Source: CTSoil-043 sp963821235 (GTDB taxonomy: Bacteria > Chloroflexota > Limnocylindria > Limnocylindrales > CSP1-4). From it: a stretch of DNA of 64,000 bases. Shown in pieces: positions 8,794-18,300 of this stretch (its first letter is position 1; every line of letters begins with the position of its first letter). The stretch spans positions 2,232,001 to 2,296,000 of the forward strand of contig CAWGCS010000001.1 of assembly GCA_963821235.1 (NCBI GenBank). The letters are read 5' to 3'. Made by a program: the position numbers and the translations under genes. Below the pieces are notes generated by a model that was given only the letters and a program-made list of their open reading frames with translations, made no database searches and had not been told where the DNA came from.

Positions 8794-8899
8794 GGGAATC
8801 CCCTGCGTTCTCTGGGAGCGGCCGGGTGGGTCCCGTGTGCCGCGTCGTGGGCGAGGTGCGGGCGCGAGAAAACGGTCGCGAGGGCGCGACCGACGGCGG

Positions 8900-8908
8900 A
8901 GTATAGCA
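8900..8908 (-). promoter_or_regulatory. Extended -10 promoter for rplS
   Basis: Minus strand TGCTATACT: TG, one base, then TATACT, the best extended -10 in this part of the window. It lies about 107 nt upstream of the rplS GTG and just past the trmD stop. No consensus -35 is visible 17 nt upstream, as expected for extended -10 promoters. Confidence 0.5.
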
Positions 8909-8923
8909 CGGCGCCTGTCCGGA

Positions 8924-9661
8924 TCAGGCCGTGGCGTCCTCGCCGGCCCGGACCTCGTCGAGCAGCCGCTCCTCCTCCCTCGTCCAGTGACGCCCGGCCA
9001 GCAGGTCGGGACGCCGCTGGAGCGTCCGCCGGATCGACTCCCGGAGTCGCCAGCGACCGACGGCGGCATGGTCGCCGGAGGTGAGGACCGCGGGCACGCC
9101 GCGGCCCTCGAAGCGGGCCGGCCGCGTGTACTGGGGGTACTCGAGGAGGCCCCGGGCGAACGACTCGTCCTCCAGCGAGGCCGCCTCGATGGCCCCCGGC
9201 AGGAGGCGCAGGACGGCGTCGACGACGACGAGGGCGGCCAGCTCACCTCCCGTCAGGACGTAGTCGCCGATCGAGAGCTCGAGGTCGACGAGTCCCCGGA
9301 TGCGATCGTCGACGCCCTCGTAGCGGGGACAGAGCAGGACGAGGTGGGGGCGGGTCGCGAGGTCCTCGGCCCGCGCCTGGCGGAACGGCTCGCCGGCCGG
9401 ATCCAGGAGGATCACCGTCGAGTCGGGACGCCGGAGCGCGGCGAGGGCGCCGGCGACGGGCTCCGGGCGGAGGACCATGCCGGCCCCACCCCCGTACGGG
9501 GCGTCGTCGACGCTGCGGTGCCGGCCGATCCCCCAGGTCCGCAGGTCGTGCACCCGGACGAAAGCCAGCCCCTCCTCCTGGATCCGGCCGGGGATGCTGG
9601 CGGCCAGCGGCCCCTCCACCATCGCCGGGAAGAGGGTGACGAGGTCGACCTCGAGGGGCAT
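8924..9661 (-). CDS. trmD: tRNA (guanine37-N1)-methyltransferase
   Basis: 245 residues. SPOUT-class enzyme that makes m1G37 in tRNAs reading CNN and some other codons, preventing frameshifting. The N-terminus DLVTLFPAMVEGPL, the knot segment YGGGAGMVLRPEPV, LLCPRYEGVDDRI and SIGDYVLTGGELAALVVVDA are all family hallmarks. The ATG at 9661 is 4 nt after the rimM stop. Upstream open frame is only rimM antisense-phase sequence and is not included. Confidence 0.97.
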   Translation of the reverse strand: MPLEVDLVTLFPAMVEGPLAASIPGRIQEEGLAFVRVHDLRTWGIGRHRSVDDAPYGGGAGMVLRPEPVAGALAALRRPDSTVILLDPAGEPFRQARAEDLATRPHLVLLCPRYEGVDDRIRGLVDLELSIGDYVLTGGELAALVVVDAVLRLLPGAIEAASLEDESFARGLLEYPQYTRPARFEGRGVPAVLTSGDHAAVGRWRLRESIRRTLQRRPDLLAGRHWTREEERLLDEVRAGEDATA

Positions 9662-9665
9662 GCCT

Positions 9666-10325
9666 TCAGCTCTCGGATGCCGGCGGCGTGGCGCCGGGTC
9701 CCGTCGGCTCGGCGCCCGCGACGTTCGGCGAAGCCTCGGCGCTCGGGGCGACCGCCGGGACGGCCGGCCGGCGGCGCGTCGCCCGGCGCGGCCGCGGTGG
9801 CCGTGGTGGAGCGGGAGGGCGAAGGCCGCCGCTCGCCGGCAGGTCGAGCGCCTCGGGGTCGGCGATGATCTCGCCCCGCCGCGGGGCGAGGATCCGGACG
9901 AAGGGCCGGGCGATCGGGAGGTCGAAGTCGCCCCGTGGGCCGCCCACGACCTCGAGAACGTCGGCGCCGCCCGCCCGGTAGACGTCGCGGACGGTGCCGA
10001 GGTCGGCACCGTCCGGGTCGCGGACGGCCACCCCGAACAGCTCGTGCCAGTAGTAGGCCCCCCGCGGCAGCCTGTCGGCGGGCCCGGTCCGGACCTCCAG
10101 GTACGCGTCGCGGAACGCCTCGGCGGCTTGCCGCGAGGCGACCTCGCCGAAGAGCAGGACCCAGCCCGGGGTTGCCGGCCAGGCCTCGACGATCGTCAGG
10201 GCCGCCGGCGACCCCTCGCGATAGAGCTGGGCGCCGACGACGAAGCGGTCGGCGGGCCGGTCCGTGAGGACCTCGACCCGCATCCCCCCGCGGACGCCGT
10301 GCAGGCCGCGGACGAGCGCGACCAC
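9666..10325 (-). CDS. rimM: 16S rRNA processing protein RimM with basic Pro/Arg-rich tail
   Basis: 219 residues. Assists maturation of the 30S head. The N-terminal RimM barrel has LHGVRGGMRVEVLTDRP and a PRC-barrel follows (YYWHELFGVAV... GTVRDVYRAGGADVLEV). After about residue 165 comes a tail rich in Pro, Arg and Ala, probably disordered and unusually long. The first in-frame standard start after the khpA stop is the GTG at 10325, which leaves a short N-terminus. A few upstream in-frame codons would restore the usual length only with a non-standard start. Confidence 0.9.
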   Translation of the reverse strand: MVALVRGLHGVRGGMRVEVLTDRPADRFVVGAQLYREGSPAALTIVEAWPATPGWVLLFGEVASRQAAEAFRDAYLEVRTGPADRLPRGAYYWHELFGVAVRDPDGADLGTVRDVYRAGGADVLEVVGGPRGDFDLPIARPFVRILAPRRGEIIADPEALDLPASGGLRPPAPPRPPRPRRATRRRPAVPAVAPSAEASPNVAGAEPTGPGATPPASES

Positions 10326-10357
10326 GAGCCGGTCGTCCGCGGCGCCCTCGACGTCGA

Positions 10358-10591
10358 TCAGACGATCTCCAGCTGGAACTGCTCGCCGTCGCGCGCGGAC
10401 ACGACCTTGAGGAGCGTCCGGAGCGCCTTGGCGACGCTGCCGTTGCGGCCGATGACCTTGCCCATGTCGTCTTCGGCGACGCGCAGCTCGATGACGGTTG
10501 CGCCGGCCTCCTGGCTGACGGTGACCTCCACCTGCTCCGGGTGGTCGACGAGCGACTTGGCGACGTACTCGACGAGCTGTGGGGCGGCCAT
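10358..10591 (-). CDS. khpA: KH-domain RNA-binding protein KhpA
   Basis: 77 residues, a single type II KH domain with the GxxG loop GRNG in VIGRNGSVAKALRTLL. KhpA binds RNA, often with KhpB/EloR, and affects cell elongation in Firmicutes. It lies between rpsP and rimM exactly as in many Gram-positive and Chloroflexota genomes, 13 nt after rpsP. Confidence 0.95.
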   Translation of the reverse strand: MAAPQLVEYVAKSLVDHPEQVEVTVSQEAGATVIELRVAEDDMGKVIGRNGSVAKALRTLLKVVSARDGEQFQLEIV

Positions 10592-10604
10592 GGGGAGCCC
10601 CTCC

Positions 10605-10859
10605 CTACTTCGCGGCCGGCAGGACGCCGGCGGAACGGAGGAGGCGCTCGACGGTCGCCGTCGGCAGCGCGCCCTTGGCGAGCCAGGACTTGACCTTCTC
10701 GACGTCGACGGCGAAGTCGACCGGCTCGGTGCGCGGGTTGTAGTGGCCCAGGATCTCGATCGCCCGGCCGTCCCGGGACGTGCGGCTGTCGGCGACGACG
10801 ACGCGGTAGCTCGGCTGCTTCGTCGCGCCGACGCGGGTGAGGCGGATGCGGGCTGCCAT
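10605..10859 (-). CDS. rpsP: 30S ribosomal protein S16
   Basis: 84 residues. Starts AARIRLTRVGATKQPSYRVVVAD and continues with IEILGHYNPRTEPV, the canonical S16 sequence. The ATG at 10859 follows AGGAGG with a spacer slightly longer than ideal (about 12 nt). First gene of the rpsP-khpA-rimM-trmD run, 17 nt after the DUF3352 gene. Confidence 0.97.
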   Translation of the reverse strand: MAARIRLTRVGATKQPSYRVVVADSRTSRDGRAIEILGHYNPRTEPVDFAVDVEKVKSWLAKGALPTATVERLLRSAGVLPAAK

Positions 10860-10876
10860 CTGGGTGTCGGTTCCTC

Positions 10877-12682
10877 CTACTTCGTGAACGTGATGACGAC
10901 GCGGCCGACGGACGTCGCGCCGGGCGCCCCGGTGACCGAGGCGAACGCCTTGAAGGGCTCGATGAAGGGCTTCACCTCGGTCTCGTAGCGGGCCTTCTGG
11001 TCGGCCGGCAGCATTGCCTCGATGGCGCTGCGGATCCCGGCGATGTCGATGAAGACGTCGCTGACGCCGTCGCCCCCGGCAAGGGCGATCGCCGACGTGT
11101 AGGCCTCGCTGCTGGCGAGCGACGAGCCGGCCGCCGTGTCCACGACGTGCTTCACGAAGTCGATCGTGCCCAGGACGAAGACGCCCTTCTGGACGGTGGC
11201 GGCGATCTCCGGTACCGCCATCCCGGTTCCCTCGCTGGGGATCGTCACGACGAGCAGCGTCCCGTCGCCGTACGACTCCGTGCGGGAGGAGATGCCGGCG
11301 CTCGCGCCGGCGAGGGCGAGCCCCGTCTGGAGCTGGGTGAGGAAGGTGCTGGCGGCGGCCTCGTCGTCGACGATCGCAGCCAGGCCCCCGCCGAAGGTCC
11401 CGCCCTGGTAGTCGACGGCCAGCGCCGTGTCGCCGGCCCAGCCGAGGAGCTTGTCGATGCCGCCGACCGCGGTCAGCGCCTGGTCGAGCTGGTCGACCGT
11501 GTCCGTCAGCGCCGGGTCGCAGGTGAGCTGCTCCTTCAGCGCGTCGAATCCGGTGGCAAGACTGGAGCCGAAGGCGCGGATCTCGACCGCCCCGAGGGTG
11601 GTGCCCGGCAGGTGGGAGGCGATCCCGCTGGCGCTTGCCTTGACGGTTGTCGCGGGCGCAGGCGCCACGCTCGTCGCGGTGAGGACGAGGGCTGCGTCCT
11701 CGGCCCGCGCCGAGCCGGCGATCCAGGTGGGGACCGCCGACAGGGACTGCTCCAGGCATGCCGCTGCCGTTCCGCCCTGCGAGCGCACTGCCGCCGCGAG
11801 GGCGCCGACGAACGCCTTCCCGTCGAGGTAGCCGAAGCCAAGGTACGCATCCGGGGCGGTCTTGCGGGCCGCGGCGAAGGACTCGGCCGCGGGCAGCGGG
11901 CTCGCGCCGTTCGTGTCGAGGGCGGCCTTCACCGCCTTCACCGGCCCCAGCAGGAGGACGTTGCCGCGGATCGCGAACGCCCCCTTCGAGCCGGATGGCT
12001 CGACGACGATGAGGTCGCCGCCCCCGTACGTCTCGGTCGTCTGGCTGCCGCCCAGCTCCTTGGTGAGCCAGGCCTTGGCGGCCGCCCCGTCCTTGATCGC
12101 CACGAGGGCGACCACGCCGTCGTCCGGCATCGCCGCCGGCGTGCCGCCCGACCCGGCGCTGGCCATGAGGTCCAGGCCGGCGGAGGTCAGCGCGATTCCG
12201 ACCTCGCCGCCCACCCACGGCTTGAGATCGCCCGACCAGCTCACGTCGGAGCTCTCCAGGATCTTGTCGAGGGCCTCGTCGATCTTGGCGTCCAGCGACG
12301 CCTGGTCCCGGAAGCCCGGGAACTTGGAGAGCAGGTCGCCGACCTTGGCGCGCTGGTCGCCGGGCAGGTCGGCCCGGATCTCGAGGTAGGCGACCGTGTT
12401 CTCGGGCAGCCAGCGCTGGACTGCCGACGTGCCGCCGCCCGCGGTCAGCATGGCCGCCGCGACGGAGACGACGCCGACGGTGACGGCCACGACCGCCAGG
12501 GCGACGCCCCAGCGGAGCAGGCCGGCGGGGCGAGCCCGCCCGGCGGGAGGGCCGCCCGCAGCGGCCGGCGGCGCCGTGACGGAGGACGTCTCCACGGGGG
12601 AGGCCTCAACGGGTGTCGTCTCCGCGGACGGCGGCTCGCCTGGCGCTCCGCCGGTCCCGAGGAGCGGGTCCATCTCAGACAT
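10877..12682 (-). CDS. DUF3352 family membrane-anchored protein
   Basis: 601 residues of unknown function. An N-terminal disordered stretch (about 1-55, Pro/Thr/Ala-rich) is followed by one membrane helix at roughly 57-80. A large extracytoplasmic region follows, with the start expected for DUF3352: AVQRWLPENTVAYLEIRADLPGDQ. The rest resembles repeated alpha/beta units with motifs such as DDGVVALVAIKDGAAAKAWL and GGLAAIVDDEAAASTFL, suggesting internal duplication. It lies between ffh (18 nt upstream) and rpsP (17 nt downstream), so it is probably cotranscribed with translation and secretion genes. No catalytic residues are recognised. Confidence 0.85.
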   Translation of the reverse strand: MSEMDPLLGTGGAPGEPPSAETTPVEASPVETSSVTAPPAAAGGPPAGRARPAGLLRWGVALAVVAVTVGVVSVAAAMLTAGGGTSAVQRWLPENTVAYLEIRADLPGDQRAKVGDLLSKFPGFRDQASLDAKIDEALDKILESSDVSWSGDLKPWVGGEVGIALTSAGLDLMASAGSGGTPAAMPDDGVVALVAIKDGAAAKAWLTKELGGSQTTETYGGGDLIVVEPSGSKGAFAIRGNVLLLGPVKAVKAALDTNGASPLPAAESFAAARKTAPDAYLGFGYLDGKAFVGALAAAVRSQGGTAAACLEQSLSAVPTWIAGSARAEDAALVLTATSVAPAPATTVKASASGIASHLPGTTLGAVEIRAFGSSLATGFDALKEQLTCDPALTDTVDQLDQALTAVGGIDKLLGWAGDTALAVDYQGGTFGGGLAAIVDDEAAASTFLTQLQTGLALAGASAGISSRTESYGDGTLLVVTIPSEGTGMAVPEIAATVQKGVFVLGTIDFVKHVVDTAAGSSLASSEAYTSAIALAGGDGVSDVFIDIAGIRSAIEAMLPADQKARYETEVKPFIEPFKAFASVTGAPGATSVGRVVITFTK

Positions 12683-12700
12683 GGCGATCTTCTCCCGGCC

Positions 12701-14020
12701 TCAGCGGCCGAACATCCCGGGGATCCGACGACCCCCGCGGAGCTGCTTCATGAGTCTCTGCATGTCGCCGAACTGCTTGACGAGGCGGTTGACCTCGGCG
12801 ATCGAGGTCCCGGAGCCGGCGGCGATCCGCCGCCGGCGCCCCGCGTTGAGGACGTCGGGGTCGCGGCGCTCCTGTGGCGTCATCGAGCGGATGATCGCCT
12901 CGGTGCGCCGCAGGTCGCCCCGGTCGACCAATTCCTGCGCCTGCTTGGCCATCCCGCCCAGCCCCGGGATCATCTCGACCACCTGGCCGAGCGGCCCCAT
13001 CTTCTTGACCTGCTGCAGCTGCTCCAGCATGTCCTCGAGGGTGAAGCTCGCGGTCTTGAGCTTGTCCTGGAGCTTGGCCGCCTCCTTCGCGTCGAAGGCG
13101 TCCTGGGCGCGCTCGACGAGCGTCAGCACGTCGCCCATGCCAAGGATCCGGCCGGCCAGCCGGTCGGGATGGAAGGGCTCGAGCGCGTCGGCCTTCTCGC
13201 CGGTGCCGAGGAACTTGACCGGCAGGCCGGTGACGGCGCTGATGGAGAGGGCGGCGCCGCCCCGGGCATCGCCGTCGATCTTGGTCAGGACGAGGCCGCT
13301 GACGGGGACGGCGGCGGCGAAGGCCTGCGCCACGCCCACCGCCTCCTGGCCGACCATCGCGTCGACGACGAGGAGCGTCTCGACCGGGCGGACGACCCGG
13401 TTCAGCTCGGTGATCTCGGCCATGAGCGACTCGTCCACCGTGAGCCGCCCGGCGGTGTCGAGGATCACCGTGTCGCGCACCTCGCGGCGGGCCGCCTCGA
13501 GGCTCAGGCGGCCGATCTCCGGGACGGGCGTCCCGGGCGGGGCCGCGAAGACCGGGACGTCCAGGCTGGCCCCCAGGGTCATGAGCTGGTCGACGGCTGC
13601 CGGGCGGTACGGGTCGGCCGCGACGAGGATCGGTCGCCGGCCGAGCTTCACGACGTAGCGAGCGAGCTTGGCGGCCGAGGTCGTCTTGCCGGATCCCTGG
13701 AGGCCGACGAGGGCGATGACCGCCGGGCTGCCCGCCAGGTGGAACGTCCGGTCGCCTCCCGAGAGGAGCGCGGTCAGCTCCTCGTGGACGATCTTCACCA
13801 CCTGCTGGCCGGCGTTGAGCGAGGCGAGGACCTCGGCGCCGACGGCCCGCTCGCGGACGCGGGCCGTGAAGTCCTTGACGACCCGGAAGTTGACGTCGGC
13901 CTCCAGGAGTGCCAGCCGGACCTCGCGCATGGCGACCTCGACGTCGGCCTCGCTGACGCGGCCGCGGCCGGTGAGCGTGCCCAGCGTCCCGCGCAGGCGA
14001 TCGGAGAGGGCGTCGAACAT
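12701..14020 (-). CDS. ffh: Signal recognition particle protein Ffh (SRP54)
   Basis: 439 residues. GTPase that binds signal sequences and 4.5S RNA for cotranslational targeting. N domain about 1-95; G domain with P-loop GLQGSGKTT (106-114), DTAGRL and TKIDGDARGGAALS. The M domain includes MLEQLQQVKKMGPLG and the RNA-binding SGTSIAEVNRLVKQF segment near the C-terminus. It is separated from ftsY by 188 nt and has its own probable promoter. Its receptor FtsY is the next gene upstream. Confidence 0.97.
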   Translation of the reverse strand: MFDALSDRLRGTLGTLTGRGRVSEADVEVAMREVRLALLEADVNFRVVKDFTARVRERAVGAEVLASLNAGQQVVKIVHEELTALLSGGDRTFHLAGSPAVIALVGLQGSGKTTSAAKLARYVVKLGRRPILVAADPYRPAAVDQLMTLGASLDVPVFAAPPGTPVPEIGRLSLEAARREVRDTVILDTAGRLTVDESLMAEITELNRVVRPVETLLVVDAMVGQEAVGVAQAFAAAVPVSGLVLTKIDGDARGGAALSISAVTGLPVKFLGTGEKADALEPFHPDRLAGRILGMGDVLTLVERAQDAFDAKEAAKLQDKLKTASFTLEDMLEQLQQVKKMGPLGQVVEMIPGLGGMAKQAQELVDRGDLRRTEAIIRSMTPQERRDPDVLNAGRRRRIAAGSGTSIAEVNRLVKQFGDMQRLMKQLRGGRRIPGMFGR

Positions 14021-14113
14021 GCGGTGGCGAGAGCTCCTGTGGACCGGGGGTCACGCCGCAGCGACTGCGCTGCGCCGTTGGTGCGCGGGTTCTGGCGACA
14101 CCGGGGCGGGTGG

Positions 14114-14119
14114 AGTCTA
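14114..14119 (-). promoter_or_regulatory. Possible -10 of ffh
   Basis: Minus strand TGCGCTAGACT, with TAGACT about 94 nt before the ffh ATG in the 188-nt ftsY-ffh gap. It matches the element ahead of rpsB. No convincing -35. Confidence 0.3.
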
Positions 14120-14208
14120 GCGCATCGGGCGGCCTCGGCCCATGGACCATCGTCCTGCCCTGGCCGGGCCGATCCGGTCGTCCCGGACGCGGGCACCGCC
14201 GGACCGAC

Positions 14209-15330
14209 CTAGGAGAAGAGCGCCGCGACGAAGGCGTCCGGGTCGAAGGGGAGGAGGTCGCCGACCCGCTCCCCCACCCCGACGAAGCGCACGGGGACGC
14301 CCAGGGCGTGCTCGATGGCGAAGACGATGCCCCCCTTGGCCGTCGAGTCGAGCTTGGTGAGCACGATGCCCGTCAGGCCGACGGCGTCGTGGAAGGCCCG
14401 CGCCTGGGCCAGGCCGTTCTGCCCGGTCGTGGCGTCGAGGACGAAGAGGACCTCCGGCCGGGCGCCGGGGAGGCGGCGATCGATCACCCTCCGCATCTTG
14501 GCCAGCTCGTCCATCAGGTTCGACTTGGTGTGCAGCCTCCCGGCCGTGTCCGCCACCAGGACGTCGATGCGGCGGGCGACGGCCGCGTCGAGGGCGTCGT
14601 AGACCACGGCCGCGGGGTCCGCCCCGGGGGCGTGGGCGACCACCGCTGCCCCGGCCCGCTCGCCCCACAGGCGGAGCTGGTCGACGGCCGCAGCCCGGAA
14701 CGTGTCGCCGGCGGCCAGCAGGACGCTCCGGCCGGCAGCGCGCTCGCGAGCCGCGATCTTGCCGATCGTCGTCGTCTTGCCCGTGCCGTTGACTCCCACC
14801 ACGAGGACGACGGCCGGCTGGCCGGGCGCCGCAGGCTCGAAGGCCCAGCCGCTCGCCCGCGGCGCGAGGAGGGTCGCCAGCTCGGCCCGCACCGCCGCCG
14901 CCGGCCCGTCAGGATGGCGCCGGGCGCGGGCGCGCTCGACGACCTCGATGGCGAGCGAGGCGCCGACGTCGCCGCCGATGAGCGTCTCCTCGACCTCCTC
15001 CCAGGTCGCGGCGTCGGGATCGCCGAGCCGGAGGAGCCCACGCAGCCGGGCCACGAACCCGCCACGGCTCCTGGCCACGCCGGCCACGAGGTCGCCGTCC
15101 ACGATGGGCTCGAGCGGAGCGACCGGCTCCGCGGCCGGCACCGTCGCCGCCGCGGATCCTTCGGCTGCCGTGTCGGAGGCCACCGGGGCTTCCGCCGTCG
15201 GGACGTCGGCCGCAGGCAGCGAAGCCTCGGGCGGGACCTCGCGCCCCGGTTCCGGCGCGAGCGCCTCGCCGGCCGCGTCGTCGCCCCCCGGCGGCGCGAC
15301 CTCCTCGCGGGGCTTCCGTCGCCAGAACAT
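14209..15330 (-). CDS. ftsY: Signal recognition particle receptor FtsY
   Basis: 373 residues. Membrane-associated GTPase that docks Ffh-ribosome complexes. Residues about 10-80 form an acidic Ala/Pro/Glu linker (the A domain). The NG domain follows, with P-loop GVNGTGKTTT at 179-188, AGDTFRAAAVDQL, DTAGRLHTKSNLMDEL and TKLDSTAKGG. The C-terminus GVGERVGDLLPFDPDAFV is standard. It starts 29 nt after smc, the usual rnc-smc-ftsY order. Confidence 0.97.
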   Translation of the reverse strand: MFWRRKPREEVAPPGGDDAAGEALAPEPGREVPPEASLPAADVPTAEAPVASDTAAEGSAAATVPAAEPVAPLEPIVDGDLVAGVARSRGGFVARLRGLLRLGDPDAATWEEVEETLIGGDVGASLAIEVVERARARRHPDGPAAAVRAELATLLAPRASGWAFEPAAPGQPAVVLVVGVNGTGKTTTIGKIAARERAAGRSVLLAAGDTFRAAAVDQLRLWGERAGAAVVAHAPGADPAAVVYDALDAAVARRIDVLVADTAGRLHTKSNLMDELAKMRRVIDRRLPGARPEVLFVLDATTGQNGLAQARAFHDAVGLTGIVLTKLDSTAKGGIVFAIEHALGVPVRFVGVGERVGDLLPFDPDAFVAALFS

Positions 15331-15359
15331 CCGTCCTCCCTCGTCTCGGTCGCGCGCGC

Positions 15360-18300
15360 TCAGCCGGCCGCCGCAACGTCGCGCGCTGACCCGGCGACGA
15401 TCCGGTCGTCCCGGACCCGATCCGCGATGGAGCGGGCCTCCTCGATCCGCAGGCTGACGACGCGGCTGACTGCGTCGTCGCCCACCGTCACGCCGTACAG
15501 CGCGTCGGCGGCTTCGATGGTGCCGCGATTGTGGGTGATGACGATGAACTGGGTCGACTCGGCGAGCCCCCGGAGGGCGTCCACGAAGCGGCCGACGTTG
15601 GCCTCGTCGAGCGCCGCGTCGACCTCGTCGAGGACGCAGAAGGGCACCGGCCGGACCTCCAGCATGGCGAACAGGAGGGCGACCGCGGTCAGGGCCCGCT
15701 CGCCGCCGGAGAGCATGGCCAGCGCCTGCGCCTTCTTGCCGGGCGGGCGGGCCACGATCTCCACGCCGGTCTGGGCGAGGTCGGTCGGGTCGGTCAGGCT
15801 GAGGCGGGCGAACCCGCCGCCGAAGAGCTGCTGAAAGCGGCGGTCGAAGGAGGTCTCGAGGGCCGCGAAGGTCGCCCGGAACTGGCGGGCGATGAGCCCG
15901 TCGAGCTCCCCGATCAGCTCCCGTGTCCGGGCGATGGCTCCCTCGAGGTCGGTGCGCTGGGCGTCCAGCCCGTCCACCCGGGCCCGCATCTCGGCGTGCT
16001 CGTCGGCCGCGTAAGGGTTCGCGGCGCCGAGCTCGTGGAAGCGCCGCCGAAGGGCCGCCAGGCGCCCCGGTGACGGCGGCTCCGCGACCGGGGCCGCGAC
16101 CGGGGCCGCGGCCGTGGCCGCCCAGCCGGTCCCGGCGGTCGCGATGGCCGCGGCGAGGACGGATCCGTCATCGTCGAGGGCATCCGGATCGGCGGTCGGA
16201 TCGAGGACCCGCAGCCCGGGGGCACCCAGCCCGGCGAACTCGACGAGGGCCTGCTCGCGGACCGCGTCGAGGGCGAGCCGCGCCTCGAGGTCGTGGACCT
16301 CCGCCGCCCGGTGGCGATCCCCGGCCCGGCGAAGCGCCTCCCGGCCGGCCAGCACCTCGGCCTCCGCCACCCGAAGCCGCTCTCGTCCCGCGAGGTCGGC
16401 CTCGTGCACGGCGGCCAGGGCCTCGCGGCAGGCCGCCTCGCGCCCGGTCGCCTGGGCATGGGCGAGGTCGCTCGTCGCCTGGGCCGCCTCCAGGTCCGCC
16501 CGGCGCCGGGCCAGCTGCGCGGATTCGACGCCCAGGTGATGGATCCGCTCCTCGGCGATCTGGGCCGCAGCCTCGGCGTGTGCCCGCCGACCCTCGGCCG
16601 CACGGCGCTCGGCGTCCCGCTCGGCGCGAATCGCCACGAGCGAGTCCCGGCGGCGCGCGATCTCGGCCCCCCGGGCCTCCCAGGCGGCCAGCGCGCGGGC
16701 GACTCCCTCCTCGAGCGGAGCCGCATCGGCGCCCGCCCCGGTCGCGGGACGGTCGAGCTCGAGCGCGGCGAGCCGCTCGAGGAGCGGCACCTGCTCGACC
16801 CGCAGGGCCGCCGCACGGGCCTCGGCCCAGGCCGCCTCGCGGGCCGCCTGCTCCATCGCCCGGCCGGCGTGACGCTCGGCCTCCTCGACATTGCGGCGGC
16901 GCCCCGCGCCCTCCGCCTCGGAGCGACGGGCGGCCTCGGCATCGTGGCGGGACCCAAGCGCGGCAGCCTCCGCGACCGCCAGGCGCTCCCCCAGGGCGGC
17001 CGCCTCTGCCTCGGCGGCGACCAGGTCGCGCTCGACTGCCTCGAGCTCGGCTCGTCGCTCCAGCGGCGCGTCAAGCGATCCCAGCGTCACCACGCCGTCG
17101 GCCCCGACCACGCCAGTCCCACGGACTGCGACGCGCCATCCGGGCGGCAGCGCGGCTGCCAGATCGACGGCGTCCGGCAGCGAGCGCGCCCAGGCCCAGC
17201 GGCCCAGCAGCCGCCGCGCGGCCCCCGTCGGGTCGGCGCGGACTGCGTCGGCCAGGAGCCCGCCGCCGTTGCGAAGGGCGCTCCGGCCGGCCGCCTCGCG
17301 CTCGGCGGCAGCCGGGGGCCGTCCGCCTGGGCCCGTGGCGTCGCCCAGGACCACGACTCCACGCTCACGAGCCAACGCCCCCAGCGCCGACCGCTCCACC
17401 ACGAAGCTGCGGCCCAGCTCGCCGAGCGCCGCCGCCACGAGGGGACGCATGGCCGGCTCGATCTCCAGGTCGCCGGCGATCGCCCGCCCCCCGGCGCGGC
17501 GCGCGGCGGGCGCGATCCCTCGCCCCTCGTCGGCGGCGATCCGGGCGCGCAGGGCCTCGGCGCGGCCGCGCAGCTCGGCGGCCTTCGCCCGCGCCGCGGA
17601 CGCGGCGTCGGCGGCCGCAAGGCGCGCCGCCTCTGCCTTGGCCAGGGCGAGCCGGACGGGCTCGCGCGCTTCGCGGGCGGCGTCCTCCTCGGCCCGCGCG
17701 TCGCGGACGGCGCCGCGTGCCTCTTCGAGCACGCTAGCGGCGACGGCCGCTCGGGCGGTCGCGTCGCCAGCCCGGGCCGTCGCCTCGCCGAGGGCGCGCT
17801 CCGACGTCGCGACCCGGCGGGCCAGCGCGTCGCGCTCGTCCGCCCACGAGGCCGCGGCCCGCCGCATCGCCGCATCCGCCTCCGACCGACGAGCGGTGGC
17901 GGCGCGGAGGGCGCCCGCCTCGGCCCGCGCCTCGGCCAGCGCCCGCTCCGCCTGGGCGATCTCGCCGTCGAGGCTCTCGTCCGCGGGCAGGATCGGCAGG
18001 GCGAGCTCCCGTCGCCGCTCGGCCAGCTCGGCCTCCGCGGCCGCCCGCTCCGCGGCGATCCGTTCGCGGTCCCTTGCGAGTCCGGCGGCCTCGGCCCTCG
18101 CAGTCGCACGCTCCAGGTCCAGGGCGGCGAGGATCGCCCGCGCGGCCTCGTGCGCGGCACGCCGCTCCGCCTCCAGGGCGACGTGGGCCGCGAGCTCGTC
18201 GGACGCGGCGGCCGCCCGGGCCTCCGCCGCCTGGAGCACATGGAGGGCTGTCGCCGCGTCCCGGCCGGCGGCAACGAGGTCGTCCCCGGTGCGCCCCGCC

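Noticed and set aside
11147..14212. Plus-strand open frame of about 1000 codons opposite the DUF3352 gene and ffh
   Set aside because: Compositional shadow; minus strand encodes clear Ffh and DUF3352 proteins.
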